64,000 nt of DNA from CAZEAP01 sp964510315 (GCA_964510315.1 CAZEAP010000022.1:6382-70381), one strand, 5' to 3'; shown: positions 27,024 to 36,216, numbered from the stretch's first letter. Notes: generated by a model from the letters alone, not told the origin. A program made the numbers and translations.

Positions 27024-28315
27024 CGGCGTCCCTCCAGCCAGGCGTCCTGTTTGTTCCTCAGCGCGTAGACCGCCGTCGAGGTGTCCGGGGCGAAGTTCTG
27101 CTCGGTCAGCGGTTCGCCCTTCGGGACCCGGCAGGTCGTGCCGCCCCCGGCTGCGATTCCGATGGGGACGGCCCCGATACGGCGCGCTTCCTCACGGCGG
27201 TAGGTGACGCCGTAGAAATCCGTCCCCCCAATGCCGCCCACCGTCTCGCCGGCCGGCAGGTGGCGTTTGGCGGTGGCCACGACCTCCGAGTTCAGGTCCT
27301 CGGAGGCGCCGGTGACCTCCCCCAGCAGGACGGCCTCCGCGATGGACTGCGGGGTCTCCAGGTCGCAGAGGTGGTAGGGCCGCAGTTGCACGTAGTAGGG
27401 GCCGTCCTCGCCGGTGAGGAACTTCATGTCCTTCCGCATGCGGGCGTCGGGGGCGTAGACGACGGCGAAGACGCCCGGCGCGATCCCGCCGGTCGAGTAG
27501 TCCACGGTACCGCGACGTTCGAACACGCCGCCGTCCGCCCGGGGAACGTAGGTGGAGGTCAGCTCCTCGAGTTCCACCTTCATGCCGTGCATGCCCGCAA
27601 CGTCCGGGACGAGCCCCGTGGCGTTGCTGACGGCCGCCATCTCCACCATGGTCTTGGTGCCGTCCACGAAGCTGGCCAGCATCTTGGGGTTCATGTCCTT
27701 TCGGCGGGCCTCCTCGGCGCAGCTTTCGGGCGTGGCCTCGGGGTTGAGGGGATTGTTCTTGCCCTTGCCCAGGCAGACCACCTCGAACCCCATCACGCTT
27801 GCCTGCTCGTAGAGCATCTTGAGGACGCCGGGCTCGTCCCCGGAAGCCACGGTGTAGACCGTCCCGGCCTCCCTCGCCAGGTGATTCAGGTAGGGCCCGA
27901 CGGTGACGTCGGTTTCGACGTTCAGCATGATGACGGGTTTGCGGCACTCGATGGAGGCGGCGGCCACCGAGGCGCCCACCTCCGGCACGCCCGTGGCCTC
28001 GACGTTGGCCTCCAGTGCCTCCAGCCGGGGCATCAAAAGCGCGTCCGGGGTGACGAGGGCCCTGCCGGCGGTGAGGGCGTCCTGGGCCTCCCCGAGGCGA
28101 TCGGTGACGGCGATGTCGTCCCGCGGCCGGCCGAGCGCGAGGAAGGTTTCCACGGCCCTGTCGGTCTGGAGGTCGGCGATGGCGCGCACGCACATGCCCG
28201 TGACGTTGCTGACGGCGTGGGCGAGGCCGCTGCCCATCTGGCCGCAGCCGACGATGCCTACGGCGACGGGCCGGCCGTCGGCCTCTCTGCGACGGAGTTT
28301 TCTCAGAAGTTCCAC
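27020..28315 (-). CDS. NAD(P)-binding oxidoreductase with C-terminal SAF domain (COG4091-type)
   Basis: A 431-residue protein. The N-terminus RPVAVGIVGCGQMGSGLAHA is a Rossmann nucleotide-binding site, followed by a dehydrogenase-like core (VTVGPYLNHLAREAGTVYTV, SGDEPG, GMHGMKVELEEL). The C-terminus has an SAF-like segment (VVATAKRHLPAGETVGGIGG). This matches the group described as predicted homoserine dehydrogenase with SAF domain. Relatives occur in sugar-acid catabolic clusters rather than amino-acid biosynthesis. It is the second gene of the sugar operon, ten bases behind the FGGY kinase and coupled by ATGA to the alcohol dehydrogenase. True substrate unknown. Confidence 0.8.
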   Translation of the reverse strand: MELLRKLRRREADGRPVAVGIVGCGQMGSGLAHAVSNVTGMCVRAIADLQTDRAVETFLALGRPRDDIAVTDRLGEAQDALTAGRALVTPDALLMPRLEALEANVEATGVPEVGASVAAASIECRKPVIMLNVETDVTVGPYLNHLAREAGTVYTVASGDEPGVLKMLYEQASVMGFEVVCLGKGKNNPLNPEATPESCAEEARRKDMNPKMLASFVDGTKTMVEMAAVSNATGLVPDVAGMHGMKVELEELTSTYVPRADGGVFERRGTVDYSTGGIAPGVFAVVYAPDARMRKDMKFLTGEDGPYYVQLRPYHLCDLETPQSIAEAVLLGEVTGASEDLNSEVVATAKRHLPAGETVGGIGGTDFYGVTYRREEARRIGAVPIGIAAGGGTTCRVPKGEPLTEQNFAPDTSTAVYALRNKQDAWLEGRR

Positions 28316-28325
28316 GGCTTGCCTC

Positions 28326-29882
28326 TCAAGGTTCGGGCTGCCTGTTGCTGTCTCTCAGCTCGGCCAGGCGCTTGAAGTCCCCTTCGACGTGCTCGTAGAG
28401 CTGCTTGTAGAGCGAGAAGTACTCCATGTAGCGCTCGTGCCTTTTGGGATCGGGCTGCATCGGCTCGATGTACTCGCTCCACCGGCGGGCCACCGTGAAG
28501 TCCTCGAAGAGACCGGCGGCCACCCCGGCCAGGATGGCGTCTCCGTAGGGGGCGCCCGTCCGGCGCTTCACCAGCACGGTGGGCACGTCGAGGACGTCCG
28601 TTATGATGCGCCTCCACAGGACGCTCTTGGCGCCGCCTTCGTTCAGGACGATGGGGGTGTTGAGCTGCCACCCGGCCTCCCGGACCAGTCGGAAGGAGTC
28701 GTAGAGGGCGTAGGCCACCGCTTCCATCATCGCCTTGACCACGTGGCCGCGTGTGTGGTGGAGGGAAAGCCCGAAGATGACCCCGCGGGCGTGGACGTCC
28801 CAGATGGGCGTCCTCTCTCCCATCAGGTAGGGCAGGACGATCAGCCCTTCGCTTCCGAGGGGGACGTCGGCGGCCTCCTCGTTCATCAGGTCGTAGGTGT
28901 CCACGCCGGTTTCGTCCTCGCCGGCGAGTTCGGCGCCGTAGAAGTTGTCCCGCATGTAGCGGATGGACATGCCGCCGGTGGTGGTGGTCGGCACGGTGAT
29001 GTAGGTGTTGGTCGAGTCGGTGGTGTAGGGGAAGGCGATCATGGAGCGGAGGAACTCCGGCTTGCTGTGCACCACGCCGAAGTTCCCGCAGGTGCCCAGG
29101 TTCATCTGGATGTCGCCCGGCTCGATGGCGCCGGCGCCGACCCAGCTCGCGTTGCAGTCCACCTGGCCGGCGGCCACGGGGGTGCCGGGCGCCAGCCCGG
29201 TCTGCTCGGCCGCCTCCGGGGTGACCTCACCGATGATGTCCTCACACCGGTGGAGTTCCGGGAAGAGGTCCTTGCTCATCCCGATCCGCTGGAGGATATC
29301 CCCCTCGAATCGGCCTTCCAGCAGGTTGTAGGCCACGCCGTAGAAGGCCGCGCCGGAGTAGTGGCCGGTGGCCCTGCCGGTGAGCTTCAGCACGATGAAC
29401 CCGTCGATGGTGAGGGCTTTCCAGATGCGCTCGAAGGCTTGCGGGCGGTTGTTCTTCTCCCACATCAGCTTCACGATGGCGGGATGGTCGTCCAGGCGGT
29501 TCTTGGTGATCCGGAAGATGCGGTCTTCGCCGATGTTCTCCTTCAGCCAGCGCACCTCGTCGGTGGCCCGCTTGTCCATCAGGTTGTAGGCGTTGTGGAC
29601 GGGGTTGTGATCGGCGTCTACCATCACGAGGGAGGGGAGTGCGCTGCTGGCCGCCACGGCTCGTATCTCTGCCGCGTCGACGCCGGCCTCATCGACGGCT
29701 TCCCGGATTATCCGGCAGGTGATGTCCCAGTAAAGGTGGGGATCGTGCTCGGACCAGCCCGGCCGGGGGGTGATCACCGGATACTCCTCGAAGGCGTATG
29801 CCAGCACCTCTCCGGCGGTGTCGATGATGGTGGTCTTTGCCCCGCCGGTGCCGTAGTCTATCCCGAGCAGGTAGTCCGACAT
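28326..29882 (-). CDS. FGGY-family carbohydrate kinase
   Basis: A 518-residue kinase of the xylulose/ribulose/glycerol kinase family. The N-terminal phosphate loop is LLGIDYGTGGAKTTIIDTAG. PRPGWSEHDPHLYWDIT follows, then VAAGQVDCNASWVGAGA with the catalytic-base region, GLIVLPYLMGERTPIWD, GLSLHHTRGHVVKAMMEAVA and the C-terminal ATP site LNEGGAKSVLWRRIITDVL, GAPYGDAILAG. The frame extends to 29966 but the ATG at 29882 has GGAGGAACC upstream and starts the fold. First gene of a six-gene catabolic operon; it phosphorylates the sugar or sugar acid, whose identity is not visible. Confidence 0.92.
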   Translation of the reverse strand: MSDYLLGIDYGTGGAKTTIIDTAGEVLAYAFEEYPVITPRPGWSEHDPHLYWDITCRIIREAVDEAGVDAAEIRAVAASSALPSLVMVDADHNPVHNAYNLMDKRATDEVRWLKENIGEDRIFRITKNRLDDHPAIVKLMWEKNNRPQAFERIWKALTIDGFIVLKLTGRATGHYSGAAFYGVAYNLLEGRFEGDILQRIGMSKDLFPELHRCEDIIGEVTPEAAEQTGLAPGTPVAAGQVDCNASWVGAGAIEPGDIQMNLGTCGNFGVVHSKPEFLRSMIAFPYTTDSTNTYITVPTTTTGGMSIRYMRDNFYGAELAGEDETGVDTYDLMNEEAADVPLGSEGLIVLPYLMGERTPIWDVHARGVIFGLSLHHTRGHVVKAMMEAVAYALYDSFRLVREAGWQLNTPIVLNEGGAKSVLWRRIITDVLDVPTVLVKRRTGAPYGDAILAGVAAGLFEDFTVARRWSEYIEPMQPDPKRHERYMEYFSLYKQLYEHVEGDFKRLAELRDSNRQPEP

Positions 29883-29937
29883 GGGTTCCTCCGCATCGAG
29901 ACCGTAGCCGGTGCCAAACGCGGCGCCGAGCAACGCG

Positions 29938-29943
29938 AGTATA
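29938..29943 (-). promoter_or_regulatory. Possible -10 box of the sugar operon
   Basis: Minus-strand TATACT lies 56 bases upstream of the kinase ATG. The -35 region (GTGAAG at 17-base spacing) is poor. No operator palindrome or regulator gene is seen next to it. The whole 204-base divergent gap to polX otherwise shows little. Confidence 0.33.
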
Positions 29944-30086
29944 CCGGAAATCTGCCGGGTCTTCACGCAGAAGCCCTCCCCGTCGGTTACGTGTGCAACT
30001 CAGGGCGGGCGCCGTTAGAATCAGCAGTTGAACACCCGGCCGGGGTGAAGGCCGGCGGCGAGGGCCGGTTCGCAGGGGGGAACACG

Positions 30087-31802
30087 ATGGAAAACGCCCA
30101 GATAGCGGACATCTTCGATGAGATAGCCGATCTGCTGGACCTCCAGGAAGCCAACCAGTTCCGCATCCGCTCCTACCGCAACGCGGCGCGAACGGTGCGG
30201 GACCTCTCCCGGCGGCTCGAAGAGCTGGCCGAGGACGGGGAAGACCTCACCGAACTGCCCAACATCGGCAGCAGCACCGCCGAGAAGATCCACGAAATAC
30301 TGGACCGCGGGACCTGTGAGCGGCTGGAGAGCCTGCGCGAGGAAGTGCCGCGCGAGTTGACCCGGTTGATGAAAGTGCCCAACCTGGGGCCCCGAAAGGC
30401 CATGAAGCTCCACAAGGCCCTGGGCGTCGAGAGCCTGGAAGACCTCAAAGAGGCATGCGAGGAGGGGCGCGTCCGAGAGGTCCAGGGCATGGGCGAGAAG
30501 AGCGAGCGGAACGTGTTGAAAGGCATCAAAACCCTGGAGGAAGTCACGGGGCGGATACTCTACAGGGAGGCCGCCCAGCACGTGGATTCCCTTGGGGGCT
30601 ACCTGAAGGAACAGTCCGCCGTGAATCGCTGGGAGGTGGCGGGCAGTTTCCGTCGCTGCAAGGAAACCATCGGCGACCTCGACATACTCCTCCAGGCCGA
30701 CGACAGGGAGGAAGCTACCGAACAGATCCTTCAATATGGCTCCATACAGGAGGTCACCAGTCGTGGGGAAGAAAGGGTCAGCGTCCGGCTGGAGAGCGGA
30801 CTGCAGATCGACTTCCGCTACTTCGACCCCGGCGCCTTCGGTTCGGCGCTGCTGTACTTCACCGGCTCCAAAGCGCATAACATCGCCGTGCGCCGCAGGG
30901 CCGTCGACCGCGACTGGAAGCTGAACGAATACGGCCTGTTCAAAAACGACAACCGGCTGGCCGGCAAGACCGAGGAAGCCGTATACCACCGGCTGAACAT
31001 GGGCTGGGTTCCCCCGGAAATGCGGGAAGACCGCGGGGAGGTCGAGGCCGCAGTAAACGGCGAACTGCCCCAACTGCTGGAGCTGGAGGACATGCGCGGC
31101 GACCTTCAGGCCCACACCGACGCAACCGACGGCGCCAACACGCTGCAGGAGATGGCCGAAGCCGCCCGCGAAAGGGGCTACGAGTACTTCGCCCTCACCG
31201 ACCATTCCCAGCGCGTCACCATGGCCGGTGGGCTCGACGAGGAGGAGACGCGCCGCAGGGCCGACGAGATACGGGAGCTGAACGAGTCCCTGGAGGACAT
31301 CTGGCTGATGGCCGGCATCGAGGTGGACGTCCTCAAGGACGGCAGCCTCGACCTGGAGGAGGACGTGCTGGATGAGCTGGACTGGGTGGTGGTCAGCGTC
31401 CATTACGACCGCAACATGGACGAAGGGCCGATGACCGACCGCGTGGTGTCCGCCCTCCGGAGCGGCGTGGTGCACTGCCTCGGCCATCCTCTGGGTCGGA
31501 TCATCGGCGAGCGCGATCCCATCGCCATCGACCTGGACCGCGTATTCGAGGCCTGCGCCGAGAACGGCGTCTGGGTCGAGATAAACGCCCAGCCCGACCG
31601 CCTGGACCTTCCGGACAACTACTGCCGGCGGGCCCTGGAGGTGGGCGTGCAGTTCACCATCTCCACCGACGCCCACAAGCGGGCCGATCTGGACTTCATG
31701 CGGTTCGGCGTGAACGCGGCCCGTCGGGGATGGCTGACCAAACAGGACGTCCTCAACACGTTGAGCGCAGAGGAACTGCGGGACAAACTTTCGGCGGAGT
31801 GA
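30087..31802 (+). CDS. polX: DNA polymerase X family with PHP exonuclease domain (PolX)
   Basis: A 571-residue bacterial PolX. Residues 1-60 form the helix-hairpin-helix region (FRIRSYRNAARTV, LPNIGSSTAEKI), with further HhH motifs (VPNLGPRKAMKLHKALGV). The polymerase palm has RWEVAGSFRRCKETIGDLDI, the Gly-Ser nucleotide-binding motif and catalytic Asp pair, then QIDFRYFDPGAFGSALLYFT. From about residue 335 a PHP domain follows: DLQAHTDATDGANTLQEMAE, ALTDHSQR, GIEVDVLKDGSLDL, VVSVHYDR, HPLGR and STDAHKRADLDFM. This 3'-5' exonuclease/phosphatase unit works with gap-filling repair synthesis. ligA follows after four bases, so repair genes are coupled. Confidence 0.95.
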   Translation: MENAQIADIFDEIADLLDLQEANQFRIRSYRNAARTVRDLSRRLEELAEDGEDLTELPNIGSSTAEKIHEILDRGTCERLESLREEVPRELTRLMKVPNLGPRKAMKLHKALGVESLEDLKEACEEGRVREVQGMGEKSERNVLKGIKTLEEVTGRILYREAAQHVDSLGGYLKEQSAVNRWEVAGSFRRCKETIGDLDILLQADDREEATEQILQYGSIQEVTSRGEERVSVRLESGLQIDFRYFDPGAFGSALLYFTGSKAHNIAVRRRAVDRDWKLNEYGLFKNDNRLAGKTEEAVYHRLNMGWVPPEMREDRGEVEAAVNGELPQLLELEDMRGDLQAHTDATDGANTLQEMAEAARERGYEYFALTDHSQRVTMAGGLDEEETRRRADEIRELNESLEDIWLMAGIEVDVLKDGSLDLEEDVLDELDWVVVSVHYDRNMDEGPMTDRVVSALRSGVVHCLGHPLGRIIGERDPIAIDLDRVFEACAENGVWVEINAQPDRLDLPDNYCRRALEVGVQFTISTDAHKRADLDFMRFGVNAARRGWLTKQDVLNTLSAEELRDKLSAE

Positions 31803-31806
31803 AGGC

Positions 31807-33843
31807 ATGGCCCCCGAAGACGTGGAGCAGATGAGTAAGGAGGAGGCGAGGAAACGCGCCGAGGAGTTGCGCGACAAGATCGAGTATCACAACTACCGGT
31901 ACTACGTGCTGAACGACCCGCAGATATCCGACGCCGAGTACGACGAGCTGAAGCAGGAATTGGAGGCCATCGAGGAGGAGTTCCCCGAACTGGTTACCCC
32001 CGACAGTCCGACCCAGCGCGTCGGGGCCGAGCCGCAGGACGAGCTGGGCACCGTAGAGCACGAAGCCCCCATGCTGAGTCTCCAGTCCATCCAGGAGGAG
32101 GAAGAATTCCGCCACTTCTGTGAGACCTGCCGGGAGGAGCTGGGCAAGGAGCGGGTCTCCCTGGTGGCCGAGCCCAAATACGACGGGCTCAGCGTCGAAC
32201 TCGTCTACGACGGGGGTCGGCTGACCACCGCGGCCACCCGGGGGGACGGTCGCACCGGGGAGGACGTGACCGCCAACGTGAAGACCATAAACGAGGTCCT
32301 GCTCCGCCTGCAGCCGACCGACGACGTCTCCATCCCCGAACACCTTGTGGTGCGGGGCGAGGTCTACATGGAGAAGGGGGAGTTCGAGGAGTTCAACCGC
32401 CGTCGCGAGGAGGCGGGCGAGAAGACCTTTGCCAACCCCCGGAACGCCGCCGCCGGCAGCCTCCGCCAGCTCGACCCGCAGATCACCGCCGAACGCCCCC
32501 TGCGCATCTTCTTCTGGGAGATCGCCCCCTCCTCCAGCTCCCGCCCGCCCTCCCACTGGCAGGCCCTCCAGTTGATGAAAGACCTGGGGATGAAGATCAA
32601 TCCCCGCGGAGAGCGGTTCCAGTCGGTGGACAAAGCGGTGGAATGGTTCAATCAGACCGCCGAGGAGCGGGAAGAGCTGGCCTACGAGATCGACGGCTGC
32701 GTCTTCAAGGTCAACAAGTTCGAGGACCACGAGACGCTGGGCATGCGGGCGGCCAACCCCCGCTGGGCGGTGGCCTGGAAGTTTCCCCCGCGACGCAAGA
32801 CCACGAAGATCAAAAACATCCAGGCGCAGGTCGGCCGGACCGGTGCCCTCACCCCCGTGGCGTCCCTGGAGCCGGTGCACATCAGCGGCGTCGAGGTCAG
32901 CAGCGTCTCGCTGCACAACCAGGGCGAGATCGATCGCAAGGACATCCGGGTGGGCGACCACGTGGTGGTCGAGAGGGCCGGCGACGTCATCCCCCACGTG
33001 GTGAAGGTGGTGAAGGACAGGCGCAGCGGCGACGAGGAGGCATACAGCCTGCCGGAGGAATGCCCCGTCTGCGGCGGTCCGGTCCGCCGCCCCGCCGGGG
33101 AGGCGATCGCCCGCTGCGTCAATGCCTCCTGCCCCGCGCAGGTCAAGCAGCGCATCACGCACTTCGGCTCCAAGGGCGCCCTCGACATCGACGGCCTGGG
33201 CGAGAAGGTCGTTGAGCAACTGGTCGAGAAGGGCCTCGTCGAGGACGTGGCGGACCTGTTCGATCTTACCGTCGAGGAATTGAAAGAGCTGGACAGGATG
33301 GCCGAGAAGAGCGCCTGGAACCTGGTGGACGCCATAGAGGCGGGGCGGGAGAATGCCACCTTGCCCCGGCTGATCTACGGCCTCGGCATTCCCTACGTCG
33401 GTCAGGCCGTTGCCGGGGACCTGGCGCGCCGGTTCGACTCACTGGACGAGCTGGCCGACGCCGACGAGGAGGCGCTGAGGGACTTGGATGGAATGGGAGA
33501 GACCATGGCCTCGGCGATCCACCAGTGGTTCGAGGCCGAGGAGAATCGCGAACTCCTGGAGAAACTCAAGGAACGAAACGTGTGGGCGGAGGCCGAGAAA
33601 GCCGGCTCCCGTCTGGAGGGCAAGACGGTCGTGGTGACCGGCGCTCTGGAATCCATGACCCGCGACGAGGCCAGGGAGGCCGTCCGCATGCAGGGCGGCC
33701 GGGCGACCGGGAGCGTCTCGGGCAACACCGATTACCTGGTGGTCGGGGAGGACCCCGGTTCCGGCAAACTGAGCGACGCCGAGGAACACGGCACCGAGAC
33801 GATCGACGAGGAAGAATTCCTGGAACTGCTGGGCAGGGAGTAG
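31807..33843 (+). CDS. ligA: NAD-dependent DNA ligase
   Basis: LigA seals nicks in replication and repair using NAD+. The 678-residue protein has the adenylation domain with the NAD-binding N-terminal helices (IEYHNYRYYVLNDPQISDAE) and the catalytic KYDG motif at Lys124. An OB fold follows, then a zinc finger with four cysteines (CPVCGGPV ... CVNASC), HhH repeats (VPYVGQAVAGDLA-like IPYVGQAVAGDLARRF), and a C-terminal BRCT domain (LEGKTVVVTGALESMTRDEA). Full length for the family. It starts four bases after polX and 20 bases before a uracil-DNA glycosylase gene, forming a short repair operon. Confidence 0.97.
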   Translation: MAPEDVEQMSKEEARKRAEELRDKIEYHNYRYYVLNDPQISDAEYDELKQELEAIEEEFPELVTPDSPTQRVGAEPQDELGTVEHEAPMLSLQSIQEEEEFRHFCETCREELGKERVSLVAEPKYDGLSVELVYDGGRLTTAATRGDGRTGEDVTANVKTINEVLLRLQPTDDVSIPEHLVVRGEVYMEKGEFEEFNRRREEAGEKTFANPRNAAAGSLRQLDPQITAERPLRIFFWEIAPSSSSRPPSHWQALQLMKDLGMKINPRGERFQSVDKAVEWFNQTAEEREELAYEIDGCVFKVNKFEDHETLGMRAANPRWAVAWKFPPRRKTTKIKNIQAQVGRTGALTPVASLEPVHISGVEVSSVSLHNQGEIDRKDIRVGDHVVVERAGDVIPHVVKVVKDRRSGDEEAYSLPEECPVCGGPVRRPAGEAIARCVNASCPAQVKQRITHFGSKGALDIDGLGEKVVEQLVEKGLVEDVADLFDLTVEELKELDRMAEKSAWNLVDAIEAGRENATLPRLIYGLGIPYVGQAVAGDLARRFDSLDELADADEEALRDLDGMGETMASAIHQWFEAEENRELLEKLKERNVWAEAEKAGSRLEGKTVVVTGALESMTRDEAREAVRMQGGRATGSVSGNTDYLVVGEDPGSGKLSDAEEHGTETIDEEEFLELLGRE

Positions 33844-33863
33844 CGAGGGAGGCCGAGGCCGCC

Positions 33864-34436
33864 GTGCATCAGAGGACGCTCGAAGAGCTGGCCGAACGCA
33901 TCCGGCGCTGCACCCGGTGCCCCCTTCACAGCTCCCGAACCCACGCCGTGCCCGGGGAGGGAGACCCCCGGGCGGGGGTGATGTTGATCGGCGAGGCGCC
34001 CGGAGAGAAGGAGGACGAAGAGGGGCGGCCCTTCGTGGGCCGGGCGGGGGCTTTCCTGGATGAACTGCTGGAAGAGGTCGGCCCCCGGCGTGAGAAGCTT
34101 TTCATCACCAGTTGCGTGAAGTGCCGCCCGCCGGAGAATCGCAATCCCCGGAAGGACGAGCTGGACGCGTGCCATAGGCTGTGGCTGGAGCGGCAGACCG
34201 AACTGATCAACCCCGACCTGATCGTCCTGCTGGGAAAGGTCGCCCTCAAGGAGTTGCTGGGAGAGGACGGCAGACTGTCGGACCTGCACGGACAGGTGCG
34301 GCACAAGCACGGCCGGCGGTTCCTCATCACCTACCACCCGGCGGCGGCCATGCGCTTCCCTGAGCCAGAGGCCGGTATCCGCGAAGATTTCCGCAGAATC
34401 ACAACTATAGTCGGCGATACGATGGAAGGGGGTTGA
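33864..34436 (+). CDS. Family-4 uracil-DNA glycosylase (4Fe-4S)
   Basis: A 190-residue family-4 (UdgA/UDGa-type) uracil-DNA glycosylase. The 4Fe-4S ligands are Cys16 and Cys19 (RRCTRCPL) and the later cysteines in SCVKCRPPENRNP and LDACHRL. Motif A is GEAPGEKEDEEGRPFVGRAG; the C-terminal base-flipping motif is TYHPAAAMR. It removes uracil from deaminated DNA, feeding base-excision repair. A GTG at 33864 with GAGG upstream is the best start; the open frame goes further up inside ligA. Together with polX and ligA it could supply glycosylase, polymerase and ligase steps. Confidence 0.88.
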   Translation: MHQRTLEELAERIRRCTRCPLHSSRTHAVPGEGDPRAGVMLIGEAPGEKEDEEGRPFVGRAGAFLDELLEEVGPRREKLFITSCVKCRPPENRNPRKDELDACHRLWLERQTELINPDLIVLLGKVALKELLGEDGRLSDLHGQVRHKHGRRFLITYHPAAAMRFPEPEAGIREDFRRITTIVGDTMEGG

Positions 34437-34441
34437 GCCCG

Positions 34442-35164
34442 ATGTCGGACGCGTCCGTTCGCATAGGCACTTCCGGCTACCAGTACGACCACTGGAGCGG
34501 GGTTTTTTACCCCGAAGAGCTGCCCAAAGAGGAGTGGTTCGGCTACTTCGCGCAGCACTTCGACACCGTCGAGATCAACAACACCTTCTACGGTTTGCCG
34601 GAGGTTGAGACCTTCCAGAAGTGGCGGGAGCGCGCGCCCGAGGGGTTCTGCTACGTGCTGAAGTTCAGCCGCTACGGTACCCACCGTAAGCACCTGAAAG
34701 ACCCCGAGGACACCATCGGCCTGTTCATGGAACGGGCACGGCATCTGCAGGGCCTGCTGGGCCCGATACTCGTGCAGCTCCGCCCCAACTGGCACGCCGA
34801 CCGGGAGAGACTTGCTAACTTCCTGGAAGCCGCGCCCGACGATCAGAGGTGGGCGGTGGAGTTCCGCGACCCGAGCTGGCTGCGTGAGGAGGTCTTCCAG
34901 GTCCTGGGCCACCACAACGCGGCGCTCTGCATCCACGACATGATCGAAGACCACCCCCGCGAGGTGACCGCCGACTGGGTCTACCTGCGGTTCCACGGGG
35001 CCGACACGTGGGGAGACTACCCCTACCAGGCGCTTACCGCCGAAGCGCAGAGGATCAGGGATCACCTGGCCGACGGGCTGGACGTCTACGCCTACTTCAA
35101 CAACGACGCGCGGGGCTTCGCCGTATCCAACGCCAAAGACCTCCGGCGCTACGTCGGGGGCTGA
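34442..35164 (+). CDS. DUF72 family protein
   Basis: A 240-residue DUF72 (YecE-like) TIM-barrel protein: VRIGTSGYQYDHWSGVFYPE, FDTVEINNTFYGLPEVETFQ, GFCYVLKFSRYGTHRKHL, LGPILVQLRPNWHAD, WAVEFRDPSWL, YLRFHG, and YAYFNNDARGFAVSNA near the end. All are hallmark segments. Function is unproven; DUF72 proteins often lie near repair or Fe-S genes. A TTG at 34433 overlaps the UDG stop, but the ATG at 34442 with GGAAGGGGG upstream is preferred. It is probably cotranscribed with the repair operon. Confidence 0.88.
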   Translation: MSDASVRIGTSGYQYDHWSGVFYPEELPKEEWFGYFAQHFDTVEINNTFYGLPEVETFQKWRERAPEGFCYVLKFSRYGTHRKHLKDPEDTIGLFMERARHLQGLLGPILVQLRPNWHADRERLANFLEAAPDDQRWAVEFRDPSWLREEVFQVLGHHNAALCIHDMIEDHPREVTADWVYLRFHGADTWGDYPYQALTAEAQRIRDHLADGLDVYAYFNNDARGFAVSNAKDLRRYVGG

Positions 35165-35183
35165 AGGGCCCTGCTACAAGGGG

Positions 35184-35273
35184 CGCTGCCCAAAATGTCT
35201 TTCTGAGCGAGCGACTTCCAGCGAGCGAAGAATCTGTTCGTTCGGTTCAACGCACCTGGCCCGCCGAGGGCTT
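35184..35273 (+). repeat. Interspersed GAGCGAGCG repeat, copy 1 (family R2)
   Basis: About 90 bases containing TGAGCGAGCG, CAGCGAGCGAAGAATCT and a GCACCTGGCCCG end. A second copy at 58715-58799 is similar at roughly three positions in four, in the same orientation and same order of blocks. Similar AGCGAAGAATCT-type elements are scattered in many bacterial genomes. The remaining bases of this 242-base convergent gap (to 35406) show no gene. Confidence 0.7.
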
Positions 35274-35406
35274 CGGTCCCGTGCCGTGGGCCTCCGGCAC
35301 CGTGACGTGTCCTCCCTGGTCGGCGGATACGCCCGGTGCGAGGGTCATCGCGAGGCACGGCGTCACAAAAAGAGGGCAAGCTCTCATCCGCATATGCATC
35401 ATCCGT

Positions 35407-36216
35407 TCAGAGGCGCCGTGCCATCTCGAGATAGAACTCTTGGATGCGTTCCTCGAAGGCGGCCGGGTTCAGCAGCGTCTCGGTATCCCTGGGGTCCCAC
35501 CAGCCGATCTCGTTCAGGTGATCGGCCTCTATTTGGGTAACGAACAGATCGTCGCGCCAGGCGGCGGATTCGCGCGAGACGAGCCCGTCGTTGGGGCCTT
35601 CCTCCCGCTCGATGATCAGGTGTGAGGGCCGCAGGGGAGTGAAGGTCTTCTCGCGGGCTTTTACGCCCGTGTAGGTCATGTAACGGACGGCGTTTTTCCG
35701 CTCGAACTCTTCCCATCGCTCATTGAACTCGCGGCACGCCGAGGTGGTCAGCTCGCGGAAGCCGCTGATGTCCAGCCCGATGCGCCCGGCCAGGGGTATG
35801 AGGCGGTGCATGTTGCGGAGGCCCCAGTCGGCGAAGCTCGTGCCCAGGTGAGGCGTTCCGACAGTGGAGAGGGAAGCCACGCGGTGCTCCATCTGGTACT
35901 CACAGATCATCCGCCGCGCGTCGAGCCCGCCCATGCTGTGGGCGATGATGTGGACCCGGCTGAAGCGGCGGAAGCCCTCAGTGATACGGTCGAGTTCGGC
36001 CCGTAGTTCCCGCGCCCGTCGCTCCAGGCTGCCAGCCCAGCTCACCGATGAGTGGAATGCCTGGAACCCGTGCCGCCGGAGGGCGCTGCCCACCTTCCGG
36101 AAGTAATGGAAACGATCGTCCGCCGCCTGGTCCGTCCGGAAAGTCGTGTTCATCAGCAGGTCAAAACGGCAGATTCCGTGGGCGAGAACGATGGGGTATT
36201 TGCCCGGGGACGCCAT
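35407..36216 (-). CDS. Alpha/beta-hydrolase lipase, family I.1-like
   Basis: A 269-residue lipase-like protein. YPIVLAHGICRFD is the oxyanion-hole strand. The nucleophile elbow is HIIAHSMGGLDARRMI. VASLSTVGTPHLGTSFADWG follows, then NDGLVSRESAAW supplies the acid region, and EADHLNEIGWWDPRDTE gives the catalytic His. The pattern fits Pseudomonas/Burkholderia-type triacylglycerol lipases and polyhydroxyalkanoate-like esterases. No signal peptide is seen (MASPGKYPIVLAHG), so it may be intracellular. It is a single minus-strand gene flanked by repeat-bearing gaps on both sides. Substrate not determined. Confidence 0.87.
   Translation of the reverse strand: MASPGKYPIVLAHGICRFDLLMNTTFRTDQAADDRFHYFRKVGSALRRHGFQAFHSSVSWAGSLERRARELRAELDRITEGFRRFSRVHIIAHSMGGLDARRMICEYQMEHRVASLSTVGTPHLGTSFADWGLRNMHRLIPLAGRIGLDISGFRELTTSACREFNERWEEFERKNAVRYMTYTGVKAREKTFTPLRPSHLIIEREEGPNDGLVSRESAAWRDDLFVTQIEADHLNEIGWWDPRDTETLLNPAAFEERIQEFYLEMARRL

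Noticed and set aside
31753..33219. 488-codon minus-strand frame opposite ligA
   Set aside because: Antisense shadow of the ligase gene.
34433..34441. TTG at 34433 as DUF72 start
   Set aside because: It would overlap the UDG stop and add MSP only; the ATG at 34442 has a GGAAGGGGG site.
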